The notes beneath the pieces are model-generated. The model was not told where the DNA came from. It saw only the letters and a program-made list of their open reading frames with translations, and made no database searches. This document shows, in pieces, positions 1 to 8,941 of a stretch of DNA of 64,000 nt (its first letter is position 1; each line of letters opens with the position of its first letter). The position numbers were made by a program, and so were the translations under genes. Source of the DNA: Streptomyces piniterrae (GTDB taxonomy: Bacteria; Actinomycetota; Actinomycetes; Streptomycetales; Streptomycetaceae); the NCBI RefSeq assembly GCF_005048155.1, contig NZ_SUMB01000013.1:1-64000 (forward strand). The letters are read 5' to 3'.

Positions 1-58
1 GCATGTGTTAAGCACGCCGCCAGCGTTCGTCCTGAGCCAGGATCAAACTCTCCGTGAA
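1..58 (-). rRNA. rrs: 16S rRNA, 5' end only (partial)
   Basis: Read on the minus strand, this stretch contains AGAGTTTGATCCTGGCTCAG, the universal start of bacterial 16S rRNA, followed by the usual sequence up to CTTAACACATGC. The mature 5' end should lie near position 58, at TTCACGGAGAG. The rest of the rRNA operon lies to the left of the window. Confidence 0.97.
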
Positions 59-238
59 TGTTTACCCGTAATCGGGTGACACTCGCGTTGAGCGGAACCA
101 CCAGAGGAATAATCCGGTGGTTCACAGCGTCCTCGCTGTGTATCGCCTACCGGCACATCGTGACGGTAGGACTTTCAAAGGAACCTCGTCCCAGCTGATG
201 CTGGAGACGGGGTATCAACATATCTGGCGTTGACTTTT

Positions 239-261
239 GGCACGCTGTTGAGTTCTCAAGG
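239..261 (-). promoter_or_regulatory. rrn leader boxA-like antitermination element
   Basis: On the minus strand this reads CCTTGAGAACTCAACAGCG and continues TGCC. It contains TTGAGAACTC at 250-259. This conserved actinobacterial rRNA leader motif matches boxA, the Nus-factor antitermination site. It lies about 180 nt upstream of the 16S 5' end, as expected for an rRNA leader. Confidence 0.7.
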
Positions 262-324
262 AACGGACGCTTCCTTTGGATTCCCTCTCGGGCTTCCTCC
301 GGGCGCTTCCCTTCGGCGTTTCAC

Positions 325-354
325 ACTCTATCAGGGCTTTTCGGGGCTTTCGAA
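325..354 (-). promoter_or_regulatory. probable rrn promoter (TTCGAA-18-TAGAGT)
   Basis: On the minus strand a TAGAGT -10 hexamer (330-325) lies 18 nt after TTCGAA (354-349), in the leader DNA upstream of boxA. Streptomyces rrn operons carry several promoters in this interval. The -35 match is weak, so the call rests mainly on the -10 and the position. Confidence 0.45.
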
Positions 355-481
355 CCGCCGCCTTTCTGCAGACATGCAGAAGCGCACAATTCGAGAATCT
401 CGAAGAAGACTCTGAGGAGTGCCGCCCACCACTGTCCGGGCCGCAGTTGCTTGCGGCCTGGCTCTCCGGGGCAGGTGTCAG

Positions 482-510
482 ACAGTACAGGTCTGCTGTG
501 GGCGAGGCAA
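482..510 (-). promoter_or_regulatory. probable upstream rrn promoter (TTGCCT-17-TACTGT)
   Basis: On the minus strand TTGCCT (510-505) and TACTGT (487-482) are separated by exactly 17 nt, pointing toward the 16S gene. The rest of 59-653 holds no gene. It carries the rRNA leader and, on the other strand, the crr promoter, for which I see no convincing hexamers. Confidence 0.45.
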
Positions 511-653
511 ATCGATTCGGCGCGACGCGAGATCTTCGACCGGGCGCTCTATGCGGAACCGTCAGTTCTAATGACTTACGCTTCTGAACGGTGCGTCGTC
601 CAGGACAGGTAGTGACGGCGGCCTGATGAATCTCCACCCCTGGGAGGCTTCCC

Positions 654-1103
654 ATGACCACCGTGACGTCCCCTATTGCAGGACGCGCCATCGGACTCGC
701 GGCTGTGCCCGACCCGGTGTTCTCCGGAGCGATGGTGGGTCCCGGTACCGCCATCGACCCCGTTCGTGAGCCGTCCGAGGCGGTTGCGCCTGTGGACGGC
801 GTTGTTGTCTCGCTTCATCCGCACGCGTTCGTCGTTGTCGACGGCGAGGGACACGGCGTGCTCACCCATCTCGGTATCGACACCGTTCAGCTCAACGGCC
901 AGGGCTTCGAGCTGCTCGTCAACAAGGGCGACAACGTTTCCCGCGGGCAGGCCATCGTGCGCTGGAACCCGGCTGCGGTCGAGGAGGCCGGCAAGTCGGC
1001 GGTGTGCCCGATCGTCGCGCTGGAGGCCACGGCGGACTCGCTGGGCGATGTGCGCGAGGACGGCGACGTGAAGTCGGGCGACCAGCTCTTCTCCTGGCAG
1101 TAG
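654..1103 (+). CDS. crr: PTS glucose-type enzyme IIA (EIIA-Glc)
   Basis: A 149-residue soluble EIIA of the glucose family. It accepts phosphate from HPr and passes it to the EIIB domain of a sugar permease. The active-site histidine is H72 in THLGIDTV; the second conserved histidine is H57 in HPHAF, 15 residues earlier as in E. coli Crr. The start ATG has a strong GGGAGG ribosome site six bases upstream. It is followed 74 nt later by ptsI, so the two are probably co-transcribed; ptsH is not in this window. In Streptomyces crr and ptsI serve N-acetylglucosamine and fructose uptake under DasR, but I find no clear DasR site upstream here. Confidence 0.95.
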   Translation: MTTVTSPIAGRAIGLAAVPDPVFSGAMVGPGTAIDPVREPSEAVAPVDGVVVSLHPHAFVVVDGEGHGVLTHLGIDTVQLNGQGFELLVNKGDNVSRGQAIVRWNPAAVEEAGKSAVCPIVALEATADSLGDVREDGDVKSGDQLFSWQ

Positions 1104-1137
1104 CCGGGCGCCGTTCGACGGCGGTACCACATTCACC

Positions 1138-1157
1138 GCGGCGGCTCGGACCGCCGC
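1138..1157 (+). other. stem-loop between crr and ptsI
   Basis: GCGGCGG and CCGCCGC form a perfect 7-bp stem around a 6-nt loop, ending 20 nt before the ptsI start. There is no U-tract. It could stabilise or partly attenuate the crr-ptsI message; that role is inference. Confidence 0.4.
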
Positions 1158-1177
1158 ATCAACCGGAGACGGGTGAA

Positions 1178-2848
1178 ATGGAGACAACGCTGCGAGGCGT
1201 CGGCGTGAGCCACGGTGTGGCCATAGGCGAGGTGCGGCACATGGGGACGGCGGTTCTGGAACCGCCGGCCAAGCAGATTCCGGCGGAAGAGGCGGAGCGC
1301 GAACAGGGGCGTGCCCGCCAGGCCGTGGAAGCGGTGGCAGCCGACCTGATCGCGCGGGGCAATCTGGCGGGCGGCGAGGCTCAGGCCGTGCTCGAGGCGC
1401 AGGCCATGATGGCTCAGGACCCCGAGCTGATGGCGGACGTCGAGCGTCGGATCGCGGTCGGCAGCACCGCCGAGCGCGGTGTGTACGACGCGTTCGCCGC
1501 CTATCGGGCGCTGCTGGCGGGTGCTGGTGAGTATCTCGCCGGGCGGGTCGCCGACCTCGATGATGTGCGGAATCGGATCGTCGCCCGGCTGTTGGGCGTG
1601 CCGATGCCGGGTGTGCCGGACAGCGACGAGCCGTATGTGCTGATCGCTCGCGATCTGGCGCCGGCGGACACGGCGCTGCTGGACCCGGCGCTGGTGCTCG
1701 GGTTCGTGACCGAGGAGGGCGGGCCGACCAGTCACAGCGCGATTCTCGCGCGGGCGCTGGGGGTGCCGGCCGTGGTCGCGCTGCCGGGTGCGGGTGAGCT
1801 GGTCGAGGGCACGGTGATCGCCGTCGACGGCAGCACCGGGGAGATCTTCGTCGAGCCGAGCGCCGAGAAGCGCGCGGAGATGGAGAAGGCCGCCGCGGAG
1901 CGGAAGGCCGCGCTGGCCGCGTCGTCCGGTCCTGGGGCCACGTCCGACGGGCACAAGGTGCCGCTGCTGGCGAACGTCGGCGGTCCCGGTGATGTGCCGG
2001 CCGCGGTCGAGGCGGGTGCGGAGGGTGTCGGTCTGTTCCGGACCGAGTTCCTGTTCCTGGATGACAGCCAGAAGGCGCCGTCCGAGGAGAAGCAGGTCGA
2101 GGCGTACCGGAAGGTGCTGGAGGCCTTTCCCGAGGGCCGGGTTGTCGTGCGGGTGCTCGACGCCGGTGCGGACAAGCCGCTGGACTTCCTGACGCCGGGT
2201 GACGAGCCGAACCCGGCGCTGGGCGTGCGGGGCCTGCGGACGCTGCTCGACCACCCCGATGTGCTGCGGACGCAGCTGACCGCGCTGGCCAAGGCGGCCG
2301 AGGGGCTGCCGGTCTACCTCGAGGTCATGGCCCCGATGGTGGCGGACCGGATCGACGCCAGGGCGTTCGCGGACGCCTGCCGGGATGCCGGGCTGCGGGC
2401 GAAGTTCGGGGCGATGGTGGAGATTCCGTCCGCGGCTCTCAGGGCGCGGTCGATTCTTCAGGAGGTCGAGTTCCTTTCTCTGGGGACGAACGACCTGGCG
2501 CAGTACACGTTCGCCGCCGACCGTCAGGTGGGTGCGGTGTCGCGGTTGCAGGATCCATGGCAGCCGGCGCTGCTGGATCTCGTGGCGGTTTCCGCCGAGG
2601 CCGCGAAGGCCGAGGGCAAGAGCTGTGGTGTGTGTGGTGAGGCGGCCTCCGATCCGCTGTTGGCCTGTGTGCTGACGGGGCTCGGTGTCACCAGCCTTTC
2701 GATGGGTGCGGCGTCGATTCCGTATGTGCGGGCGACGCTGGCCAAGCACACGCTGGCGCAGTGTGAGCGTGCGGCGGCCGCGGCGCGTGCCGCGGACACC
2801 GCCGACGATGCTCGGGCCGCCGCGCAGGCGGTGCTCTCCGGGGAGTGA
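1178..2848 (+). CDS. ptsI: PTS enzyme I (phosphoenolpyruvate-protein phosphotransferase)
   Basis: A 556-residue enzyme I, the first enzyme of the PTS, which moves phosphate from PEP to HPr in the cytoplasm. The protein begins METTLRGVGVSHGVAIGEV. The phosphohistidine lies in EEGGPTSHSAI near residue 186. The C-terminal PEP-binding barrel is marked by GLFRTEFLFLD and by CGVCGEAASDP near the end. I chose the ATG at 1178 because it gives the normal family N-terminus and follows CCGGAGACGGGTGAA; in-frame sequence further upstream is not enzyme I-like. A strong hairpin follows at 2882-2914. Confidence 0.96.
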   Translation: METTLRGVGVSHGVAIGEVRHMGTAVLEPPAKQIPAEEAEREQGRARQAVEAVAADLIARGNLAGGEAQAVLEAQAMMAQDPELMADVERRIAVGSTAERGVYDAFAAYRALLAGAGEYLAGRVADLDDVRNRIVARLLGVPMPGVPDSDEPYVLIARDLAPADTALLDPALVLGFVTEEGGPTSHSAILARALGVPAVVALPGAGELVEGTVIAVDGSTGEIFVEPSAEKRAEMEKAAAERKAALAASSGPGATSDGHKVPLLANVGGPGDVPAAVEAGAEGVGLFRTEFLFLDDSQKAPSEEKQVEAYRKVLEAFPEGRVVVRVLDAGADKPLDFLTPGDEPNPALGVRGLRTLLDHPDVLRTQLTALAKAAEGLPVYLEVMAPMVADRIDARAFADACRDAGLRAKFGAMVEIPSAALRARSILQEVEFLSLGTNDLAQYTFAADRQVGAVSRLQDPWQPALLDLVAVSAEAAKAEGKSCGVCGEAASDPLLACVLTGLGVTSLSMGAASIPYVRATLAKHTLAQCERAAAAARAADTADDARAAAQAVLSGE

Positions 2849-2881
2849 TCCCGTGCGGCGCGGTGCGTCGCAGGAGCCTTG

Positions 2882-2914
2882 ATGGCCGTCCCGCCCCCGT
2901 GGCGGGGCGGCCAT
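2882..2914. terminator. bidirectional terminator hairpin
   Basis: ATGGCCGTCCCGCC (2882-2895) pairs with GGCGGGGCGGCCAT (2901-2914). The 14-bp stem has one G-T wobble and a 5-nt loop. It lies between the convergent ptsI and the gene at 2940-3965. Confidence 0.8.
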
Positions 2915-2939
2915 CTGCCGTACGGGCGGGGGCGGTCCG

Positions 2940-3965
2940 TCAGTGGTGGCGGTGTCTGTCCGGCGGGGGTGTGAGGGTGAGGCCGGGGGCGTAGTCGACG
3001 CCGTGCTCGGGTGGGATGGGCTCGCCGGTGTCGGCGTCGGTGCAGTAGGCGGTGAAGACCTCGGCGGCGGTGAGCGGGCGGAGCCAGGAGTCCCGCAGGG
3101 CCCAGCCGCGGACGGTGTCGTGGGGGTGGGTGGCGTTGGTCGTGTCGGTGGCGTCGGCGTCGGGGGCCTTGGCGGTGGTGCGGGAGACGATGCCGCCTGG
3201 GGTGCGGAGGGCGAGGCCGGCGGCGAGGACGGTGCAGAAGACCAGGGTCCGGGACTCGGAGAGTTGGCGGCGGTCGGCGTCGTCGGCCGTAACGTGCAGG
3301 ACCGCCAGCAGGGATGGCTCGCGGGCGGGGATGCTGCAGACGAGGTGGTGGGTGCCGGCCCCGAGGGCTTCGAGGAGGCGTTGCAGTGCGTGGGTGGCGC
3401 GGGCGAAGGCGGCGGGTGCGAGGTCTTCGCCGCAGTCGGGGCAGGTGCCGGCGCGGGCCAGGAGCGCGGTGGCCTGGTCCCAGGTCGCCTGCCGGTCGGC
3501 TTCTTCGACGAGTAACGGCAGCAGTTCGGTGAGCGGCTCGCCCCCGTAGGGCAATGTCGCGCCGGTGCAGGCGAGTTCGGCGGTGTAGCGCGTACGGCTG
3601 TCGGGGCGGTCCGGGTCCAGGCCGAGGTCCGCGCAGTATTCCTCGTAGGCGGCCGGGTCGAAGAGGCTGAGGGTGGTGTGTACGCCCTGGGAGGCGAGGG
3701 TGCGCAGCAGGGTCTCCAGCTGCTGGAGGTAGCCGGCGTGGTCGTCGAACGGGAAGGTGGGGTAGCGGCGCATGGCCGCGAAGTCCCGCTCGTCGGCCAG
3801 GACGGCGGCGGTGCTGGGGACTTCGCGGCGCAGTTGGCGGCGGGCGGCGGACTGCTTGGTCCGCCGGGTGGGACGGTCGGGCGTGTGCCCGGATGCGTTC
3901 CGCGAGGTGTTGCGGGACGTGTTCCGGGCTGTGTTGCGGGATGTGTCTCTCGGTGTGGATGTCAT
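2940..3965 (-). CDS. conserved hypothetical protein with a TTA codon
   Basis: A 341-residue soluble protein I do not recognise. The N-terminus (residues 7-25) is a run of SRNT-like tetrapeptides followed by a basic stretch (RPTRRTK). The central part is mostly helical and contains CPDCGED near residue 175, half of a possible zinc-binding site with no obvious second CxxC. The C-terminus ends in RHRHH. Codon 151 (3515-3513) is TTA, the rare leucine codon read by the bldA tRNA in Streptomyces, so its synthesis may be tied to development. The start has AGGGGG four bases upstream. It is followed on the same strand, 83 nt upstream, by the end of the acetoacetyl-CoA synthetase gene. Confidence 0.75.
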   Translation of the reverse strand: MTSTPRDTSRNTARNTSRNTSRNASGHTPDRPTRRTKQSAARRQLRREVPSTAAVLADERDFAAMRRYPTFPFDDHAGYLQQLETLLRTLASQGVHTTLSLFDPAAYEEYCADLGLDPDRPDSRTRYTAELACTGATLPYGGEPLTELLPLLVEEADRQATWDQATALLARAGTCPDCGEDLAPAAFARATHALQRLLEALGAGTHHLVCSIPAREPSLLAVLHVTADDADRRQLSESRTLVFCTVLAAGLALRTPGGIVSRTTAKAPDADATDTTNATHPHDTVRGWALRDSWLRPLTAAEVFTAYCTDADTGEPIPPEHGVDYAPGLTLTPPPDRHRHH

Positions 3966-4048
3966 GACTCCCCCTGGTCCGCCTCAGTGCGATGCGGTGC
4001 TCGAACATCACTTGTCACTGAGAGTAATCGAGGGGTCTGACAACGGCC

Positions 4049-6082
4049 CTACTTCGCGCGGTCGCGGGCGATGCGCTCGTAGAAGCGGAGGAGTTCGAGG
4101 TTGTCGACGGAGCCGGGATTGACGGCCTTTTCGAGGGGGGTGCCCTGGAGGAGGCGTTTGACGGGGACCTCGATGCGCTTGCCGGTGAGGGTGTGCGGCA
4201 CGCCGGGGGCTTCGATGATGTCGTCGGGGACGTGGCGGGGGGAGAGCTGTTCGCGGATGGTGCGCTTGATGCGGTCGCGGAGGTCGTCGTCGAGGGTGGC
4301 GCCGGGCGCGAGGTGCACGAAGAGCGGCATCCAGTAGCCGCCGTCGGGGAGTTCGAGGCCGATGACCAGGGATTCCCGGACCTCGGGGAGGCGCTCGACG
4401 GCTTCGTAGATGTCCGCCGAGCCCATCCGGACGCCCTGGCGGTTGAGGGTGGAGTCGGAGCGGCCGTGGATGACGACGGAGCCGCGGGAGGTGAGGGTGA
4501 TCCAGTCGCCGTGCCGCCAGACGCCGGGGTACATGTCGAAGTAGCTGTCGTGGTAGCGGCTGCCGTCGGGGTCGTTCCAGAAGCGGATGGGCATGGAGGG
4601 CATCGGGTTGGTGACGACGAGTTCGCCGACCTCGTCGGTGAGGGGCTTGCCCTGGGGGTCCCAGGACTGGAGGTCGGTGCCGAGGCAGGCGGCCTGGAGT
4701 TCGCCGATGTGGACGGGGAGGGTGGGGACGGCGCCGGCGAAGCAGCTGCAGACGTCGGTGCCGCCGCTGACGGAGGCGGTCCACAGGTCGGCGCCGCTCT
4801 CCGCGAAGGAGTCGTGCAGCCAGCGGAAGCCGTCGGGCGGGAGCGGGGAGCCGGTGGTGGCGACGCAGGTGACGGCGGAGAGGTCGAGGTCGCGGGCGGG
4901 GTGCAGGCCGGCTTTGCGGCAGGCCATGACGTAGGCGGCGGAGGTGCCGAAGACGGTGGCGCGGGTGGTCGCGGCGACCCGCCATTGGGCGGAGATGTCG
5001 GGGTGGCCGGGGCTGCCGTCGTAGAGGACGATCGTCGACCCCACCAGCAGACCGGCGACGAGGAAGTTCCACATCATCCAGCCGGTCGAGGTGTACCAGA
5101 AGAACCGGTCGTCGGGGCCGAGGTCGCAGTGCAGGCCGGTCTGCTTGAGGTGTTCGAGGAGGATGCCGCCCTGGGACTGGACGATGGCCTTGGGCAGGCC
5201 GGTGGTGCCGGAGGAGTACAGAACCCACAGCGGGTGGTCGAAGGGGACCTGTTCGAAGACCGGTTCGGTGTCGTTCGCGGTCAGGTCCGACCAGTTCAGG
5301 GCGCCTTCGGGGGCGGGCGTGCCGAGGAGGGGGATGTGGACGACGGCCTGGAGGGTCGGCAGTTCGCGGCGTAGCTCGGCGACGGTGTCCCGCCGGTCGT
5401 GTTCCTTGCCGCCGTAGCGGTAGCCGTCGACGGTGAACAGGACGACCGGTTCGATCTGCTGGAAGCGGTCCAGCACGCTGCGGGCGCCGAAGTCGGGGGC
5501 GCAGGAGGTCCAGACGGCGCCGACCGCGGCGGAGGCGAGGAGGGCGACGACGGCCTGCGGGATGTTGGGGACATAGCCGCTGACGCGGTCGCCGGGGCGG
5601 ACGCCGAGGCGGCGCAGCTCGGCGGCCAGCGATCCGACCTGGGCGCGCAGGTCCGTCCAGGTGACGGGGGTGGGTTCGTGGGTCTCGTCGACGTACAGCA
5701 GTGCCGGGGTGGCGGCGCGGGCCGGGTCCTCGGCGGCGCGCAGGGCGTGCTCGGCGTAGTTGAGGGTGGCGCCGGGGAACCAGCGGGCGCCGGGCATCGT
5801 CGGGTCTGCGAGGACGGTTTCGTACGGGGTGGAGAAGCGGACGTCGAACCATTCGGCGGTGGCCTGCCAGAAGGCGGCGAGTTCGTCGGTGGACCAGCGG
5901 TGCAGGGCGGCGTAGCCGGCGGCGGGGTCGCCGGGGGTCGGGGCGGGTGCCCCGTGGTGTGCGGCGGCCCAGGTGTGGAAGCGGGTGACCTGTGCTTCGG
6001 CGATGCGGTCCGGGCCGGGCTGCCAGAGGGGTTCCGGCTGTGGTTCCGGCTGGGGGGCGGACTGCGGTGCGGTGGTCATCAT
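4049..6082 (-). CDS. acetoacetyl-CoA synthetase (AMP-forming)
   Basis: About 677 residues of the acyl-adenylate-forming family. It should convert acetoacetate, ATP and CoA to acetoacetyl-CoA. The AMP-binding P-loop-like motif reads YSSGTTGLPKAIVQ. Other family marks are PNIPQAVVALLASAAVGAVW, which fits acetoacetyl/acetyl-CoA synthetases, and the C-terminal hinge plus TLTGKRIEVPVKRLL with the adenylating lysine in GKRIEVPVK. The FWQATAEWFDVRF and NYAEH pattern near the N-terminus fits acetoacetyl- rather than acetyl-CoA synthetase. Two tandem ATGs (6082 and 6079) follow GGGAG; the second has better spacing (7 nt). The N-terminus is a PQPEP repeat. It is transcribed away from the GH31 gene. Confidence 0.88.
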   Translation of the reverse strand: MMTTAPQSAPQPEPQPEPLWQPGPDRIAEAQVTRFHTWAAAHHGAPAPTPGDPAAGYAALHRWSTDELAAFWQATAEWFDVRFSTPYETVLADPTMPGARWFPGATLNYAEHALRAAEDPARAATPALLYVDETHEPTPVTWTDLRAQVGSLAAELRRLGVRPGDRVSGYVPNIPQAVVALLASAAVGAVWTSCAPDFGARSVLDRFQQIEPVVLFTVDGYRYGGKEHDRRDTVAELRRELPTLQAVVHIPLLGTPAPEGALNWSDLTANDTEPVFEQVPFDHPLWVLYSSGTTGLPKAIVQSQGGILLEHLKQTGLHCDLGPDDRFFWYTSTGWMMWNFLVAGLLVGSTIVLYDGSPGHPDISAQWRVAATTRATVFGTSAAYVMACRKAGLHPARDLDLSAVTCVATTGSPLPPDGFRWLHDSFAESGADLWTASVSGGTDVCSCFAGAVPTLPVHIGELQAACLGTDLQSWDPQGKPLTDEVGELVVTNPMPSMPIRFWNDPDGSRYHDSYFDMYPGVWRHGDWITLTSRGSVVIHGRSDSTLNRQGVRMGSADIYEAVERLPEVRESLVIGLELPDGGYWMPLFVHLAPGATLDDDLRDRIKRTIREQLSPRHVPDDIIEAPGVPHTLTGKRIEVPVKRLLQGTPLEKAVNPGSVDNLELLRFYERIARDRAK

Positions 6083-6430
6083 GCGGCTCCCGGGCGGTAC
6101 GTCGTCTGCGTCGGGCGCGCACGGCGTTGGGGGTCTCCCGGGGCGTGGGCGCGCGACACGGCTTGCCTGGACGATGCCATGTGATCGTCTTGTGCACCAG
6201 GGTCGGCCTGCCACATTCGGACGGGGGGCGGTGAGGGGGTGGGCAGCAGGTCGGGCGGGGGGACGGGAGGGAGCGGTCATGGGCGGCCGGGCCGGCGCCT
6301 GGCCGGTGGGTCGGTTTCGGCCATCGCCCGGCGATCCGCTGGCCCGAAGGTGGCCGAGCGTGACCCCTCGCAGGTGAACGGCAGTTGAACGGCTCCCGCA
6401 CAGGGGGGCGTCAATGGCAGGCTGACCGGC
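6083..6430. other. divergent intergenic region, acetoacetyl-CoA synthetase / GH31
   Basis: This 348-bp gap holds the 5' regions of two divergent genes. I see a TTGAAC at 6385-6390 that could be a -35 for the glycosidase, but no good -10. I see no RNA gene, repeat or small ORF I would support. Confidence 0.5.
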
Positions 6431-8887
6431 ATGGACGGGCGTGATCTGGTGCGGTCGGTACGGGTGGTCAGGGCAGTCGGGCCGGCGCAGGGGCTGCGGT
6501 CCGTGCGTACGGCGTGGCGCCGGCGAAGGGCGGATGCGCGGGCGCTGCCGCGTCGGGTGTCGGAGCGGGCGCGGGTGCCGGGGGCCGCGCGCGACGCCGA
6601 GTCGCTGCCGGGCGGCGGGCTGATCCACTTCGCGCGGTCGTCGCTGCGGGTGCGGGTGGCGGCGGGCGGCGCGGTGTTCTGCGGCTGGGACGGTGCCGAG
6701 CCGGAGCCCTCGTACGCGCTGGCCGGGCCTTGTCCCGAGGCGGACGCCAGGGCGGTGCTGGAGCCGGACACCGAGGGCGGCTGGCGGATCGTCTCGGAGC
6801 GGGTGATGGTGACCGTTTCCCGGCACGGCGCGGTCGAGGTGCGGACGCCCGGCGGCGCGGTGCTGCGCCGGGAGCTGCCGCCGCGCTGGTGGGACCGGAC
6901 CGACGACCGCGCCGACGACCGCGCCGACGACTCGGCCCACGACGGTTCCGGCTCCCCCGCGGGCGGCCACGCGGAGGGGCGGGAGCCCGGCGGGGGCCTC
7001 GGTTCCCGGTGGGTGCAGCGCTCCGAGGTGGCGGCCGACGCCCGGTTCTTCGGGCTGGGCGGCCGTGCGCACGGGCCGCGGCTGCGGGACGGTGCGTACC
7101 GGCTGTGGAACACCGATCCGGGCGGCGCCTTCGAGCCGGGTGACGATCCGCTGTCGCTGACGATGCCGGTGCAGATAGTGGTGGCGGACGCCGGCACCCA
7201 TCTGGTGTTCCACGACAACTCCTGGGACGGCCGGGTGGCGCTGCGCGAGGGCGCGGAGGGCGCGGGCTCGGGGCACGACCGGCCGGGCACCTGTGAGGTG
7301 CGGATGGACGGCGGGCCGCTGCGCTACTGGGTGCTGGCCGGTACCCCGTCCCGGGTGCTGCTCGGCTGGACCGCGCTGACCGGCGCGCCCGCGCTGCCGC
7401 CCCGGTGGGCGCTGGGTTATCAGCACGCCCGCTGGGGGTTCGGCGACGAGGCGGAGGTGCGCCGGGTGGTCGCCGGCTACCGGGAGCGCGAACTGCCGCT
7501 GTCCGCCGTCCACTTGGACATCGATCACTTCGACGGGAAGCGGGTCTTCACCGTCGACCGGGAGCGGTTCCCGGATCTTCCGGGGCTCGCCGGGGAGCTG
7601 CGCGCCGAGGGGGTGCGGCTGGTGTCGATCGTGGATCCGGCGGTGAAGGCGGAGCCGGGGCAGGAGAACCCGACGGTGTACGACGGCGGGGCGGCGGCCG
7701 ATGCGTTCGTGCGGGACGCGCGGGGGCGGGAGGTGCGCGGCGTGGTGTGGCCGGGCGAGTCGGTGTTCCCGGATTTCACCGACGCGCGGGTACGCAAGTG
7801 GTGGGGCGGGCTGTACGCGGAGCGGCTGGCGCAGGGGTTCTCGGGGGTCTGGCACGACATGAACGAGCCGGTCTCGTTCGCGCCGTTCGGGGAGTCGACG
7901 CTGCCGCGCTCGGCCCGGCATGCGCTGGAGGGCCGGGGCGGCGACCACCGGGAGGCGCACAACGTCTACGGGCTGGCGATGGCGCGGGCGGGCTACGAGG
8001 GGCTGTGCGAACTGCGCCCCGACGAGCGGCCCTTCCTGTTCTCGCGGTCCGGCTGGGCGGGGTTGCAGCGGTACGGGGGCACCTGGTCGGGGGATGTGGC
8101 GACGGGCTGGCCGGGGCTGCGCGCGTCGCTGTCGCTGGTGCTGGGGATGGGGCTGTGCGGGGTGCCGTACAGCGGGCCCGATGTCGGCGGGTTCTCCGCG
8201 GTGCCGTCCCGGGAGCTGTATCTGCGCTGGTTCCAGCTGGGGGCGTATCTGCCGCTGTTCCGTACGCATTCGGCGATCTGGGCGGGGCGGCGGGAGCCGT
8301 GGGAGTACGGCCCCGAGGTGCTGGCGCATGCCCGTACGGCGCTGCGCGAGCGGGAGCGGCTGCTGCCGTATTTCGGCACGCTGGGGCAGTTGGCGCGGCT
8401 GACCGGCGCTCCTTACGTCCGTCCCGTGTGGTGGAGCCAGCCGCGGGACCGGGCGCTGCGGGACTGTGAGGACGCCTTCCTGCTGGGGGACGCGCTGCTG
8501 GTGGCGCCGGTGATGGAGGAGGGGGCGACGCGGCGGGCGGTGCGGCTGCCGCGCGGGCGGTGGTACGACACCGCGACCGGGCGGGCGTACGACGGTCCTG
8601 GGCAGGTGCTGGTGGACGCGCCGCTGTCGCGGATTCCGGTGCTGGCGCGGGCGGGTTCGGTGCTGCCGGTGGCGGGCGCGGACGGGGGGATGGAGCTGGA
8701 GGTGTGGGCGCCGGCGGCCGGGCGCGGGGGCGGCGGTGTGGTGGTGCCGGATGCCGGGGACGGCTGGCAGCGGCCGAGTGTGGAGCGGTTCACCGCGCGG
8801 CTGGTGGACGGCCGGGTGGTCGTGGAGCGGCGGGACGGGGGCGCGGTGGGGTATCGGGTGCGGGTACGGGGAGTTGAGGGCGGCTAG
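6431..8887 (+). CDS. glycoside hydrolase family 31 (alpha-glucosidase-like)
   Basis: An 818-residue GH31 enzyme, a retaining alpha-glycosidase such as alpha-glucosidase or alpha-xylosidase. The catalytic nucleophile is D476 in VWHDMNEP and the acid/base is D555 in TWSGDVATGW. Other GH31 marks are ALPPRWALGYQ, HLDIDHFDGKRVFTVD and GPDVGGFSAVPSRELYLRW. The first 60 residues are Arg-rich and not a signal peptide, so the enzyme is probably cytoplasmic. Residues 150-175 carry an Asp-rich repeat (TDDRADDRADD). The ribosome site is weak (GGCAGG, 9 nt before ATG). It precedes the VanX-like gene by 54 bp on the same strand, so co-transcription is possible. Substrate cannot be read from sequence. Confidence 0.9.
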   Translation: MDGRDLVRSVRVVRAVGPAQGLRSVRTAWRRRRADARALPRRVSERARVPGAARDAESLPGGGLIHFARSSLRVRVAAGGAVFCGWDGAEPEPSYALAGPCPEADARAVLEPDTEGGWRIVSERVMVTVSRHGAVEVRTPGGAVLRRELPPRWWDRTDDRADDRADDSAHDGSGSPAGGHAEGREPGGGLGSRWVQRSEVAADARFFGLGGRAHGPRLRDGAYRLWNTDPGGAFEPGDDPLSLTMPVQIVVADAGTHLVFHDNSWDGRVALREGAEGAGSGHDRPGTCEVRMDGGPLRYWVLAGTPSRVLLGWTALTGAPALPPRWALGYQHARWGFGDEAEVRRVVAGYRERELPLSAVHLDIDHFDGKRVFTVDRERFPDLPGLAGELRAEGVRLVSIVDPAVKAEPGQENPTVYDGGAAADAFVRDARGREVRGVVWPGESVFPDFTDARVRKWWGGLYAERLAQGFSGVWHDMNEPVSFAPFGESTLPRSARHALEGRGGDHREAHNVYGLAMARAGYEGLCELRPDERPFLFSRSGWAGLQRYGGTWSGDVATGWPGLRASLSLVLGMGLCGVPYSGPDVGGFSAVPSRELYLRWFQLGAYLPLFRTHSAIWAGRREPWEYGPEVLAHARTALRERERLLPYFGTLGQLARLTGAPYVRPVWWSQPRDRALRDCEDAFLLGDALLVAPVMEEGATRRAVRLPRGRWYDTATGRAYDGPGQVLVDAPLSRIPVLARAGSVLPVAGADGGMELEVWAPAAGRGGGGVVVPDAGDGWQRPSVERFTARLVDGRVVVERRDGGAVGYRVRVRGVEGG

Positions 8888-8941
8888 CCGGGCCCGGTGG
8901 CGGTCTTCCGCTCCGCCGCCCGTGCCTGGTAGACGAGGGCC

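Noticed and set aside
480-653. Possible DasR (dre) operator upstream of crr
   Set aside because: GGTCT half-sites occur near 490, but no sequence close to the TGGTCTAGACCA-type palindrome is present.
59-653. tRNA or small protein genes in the rRNA-crr gap
   Set aside because: No cloverleaf-forming sequence is visible, and the open frames there are short, lack ribosome sites and overlap the conserved rRNA leader.
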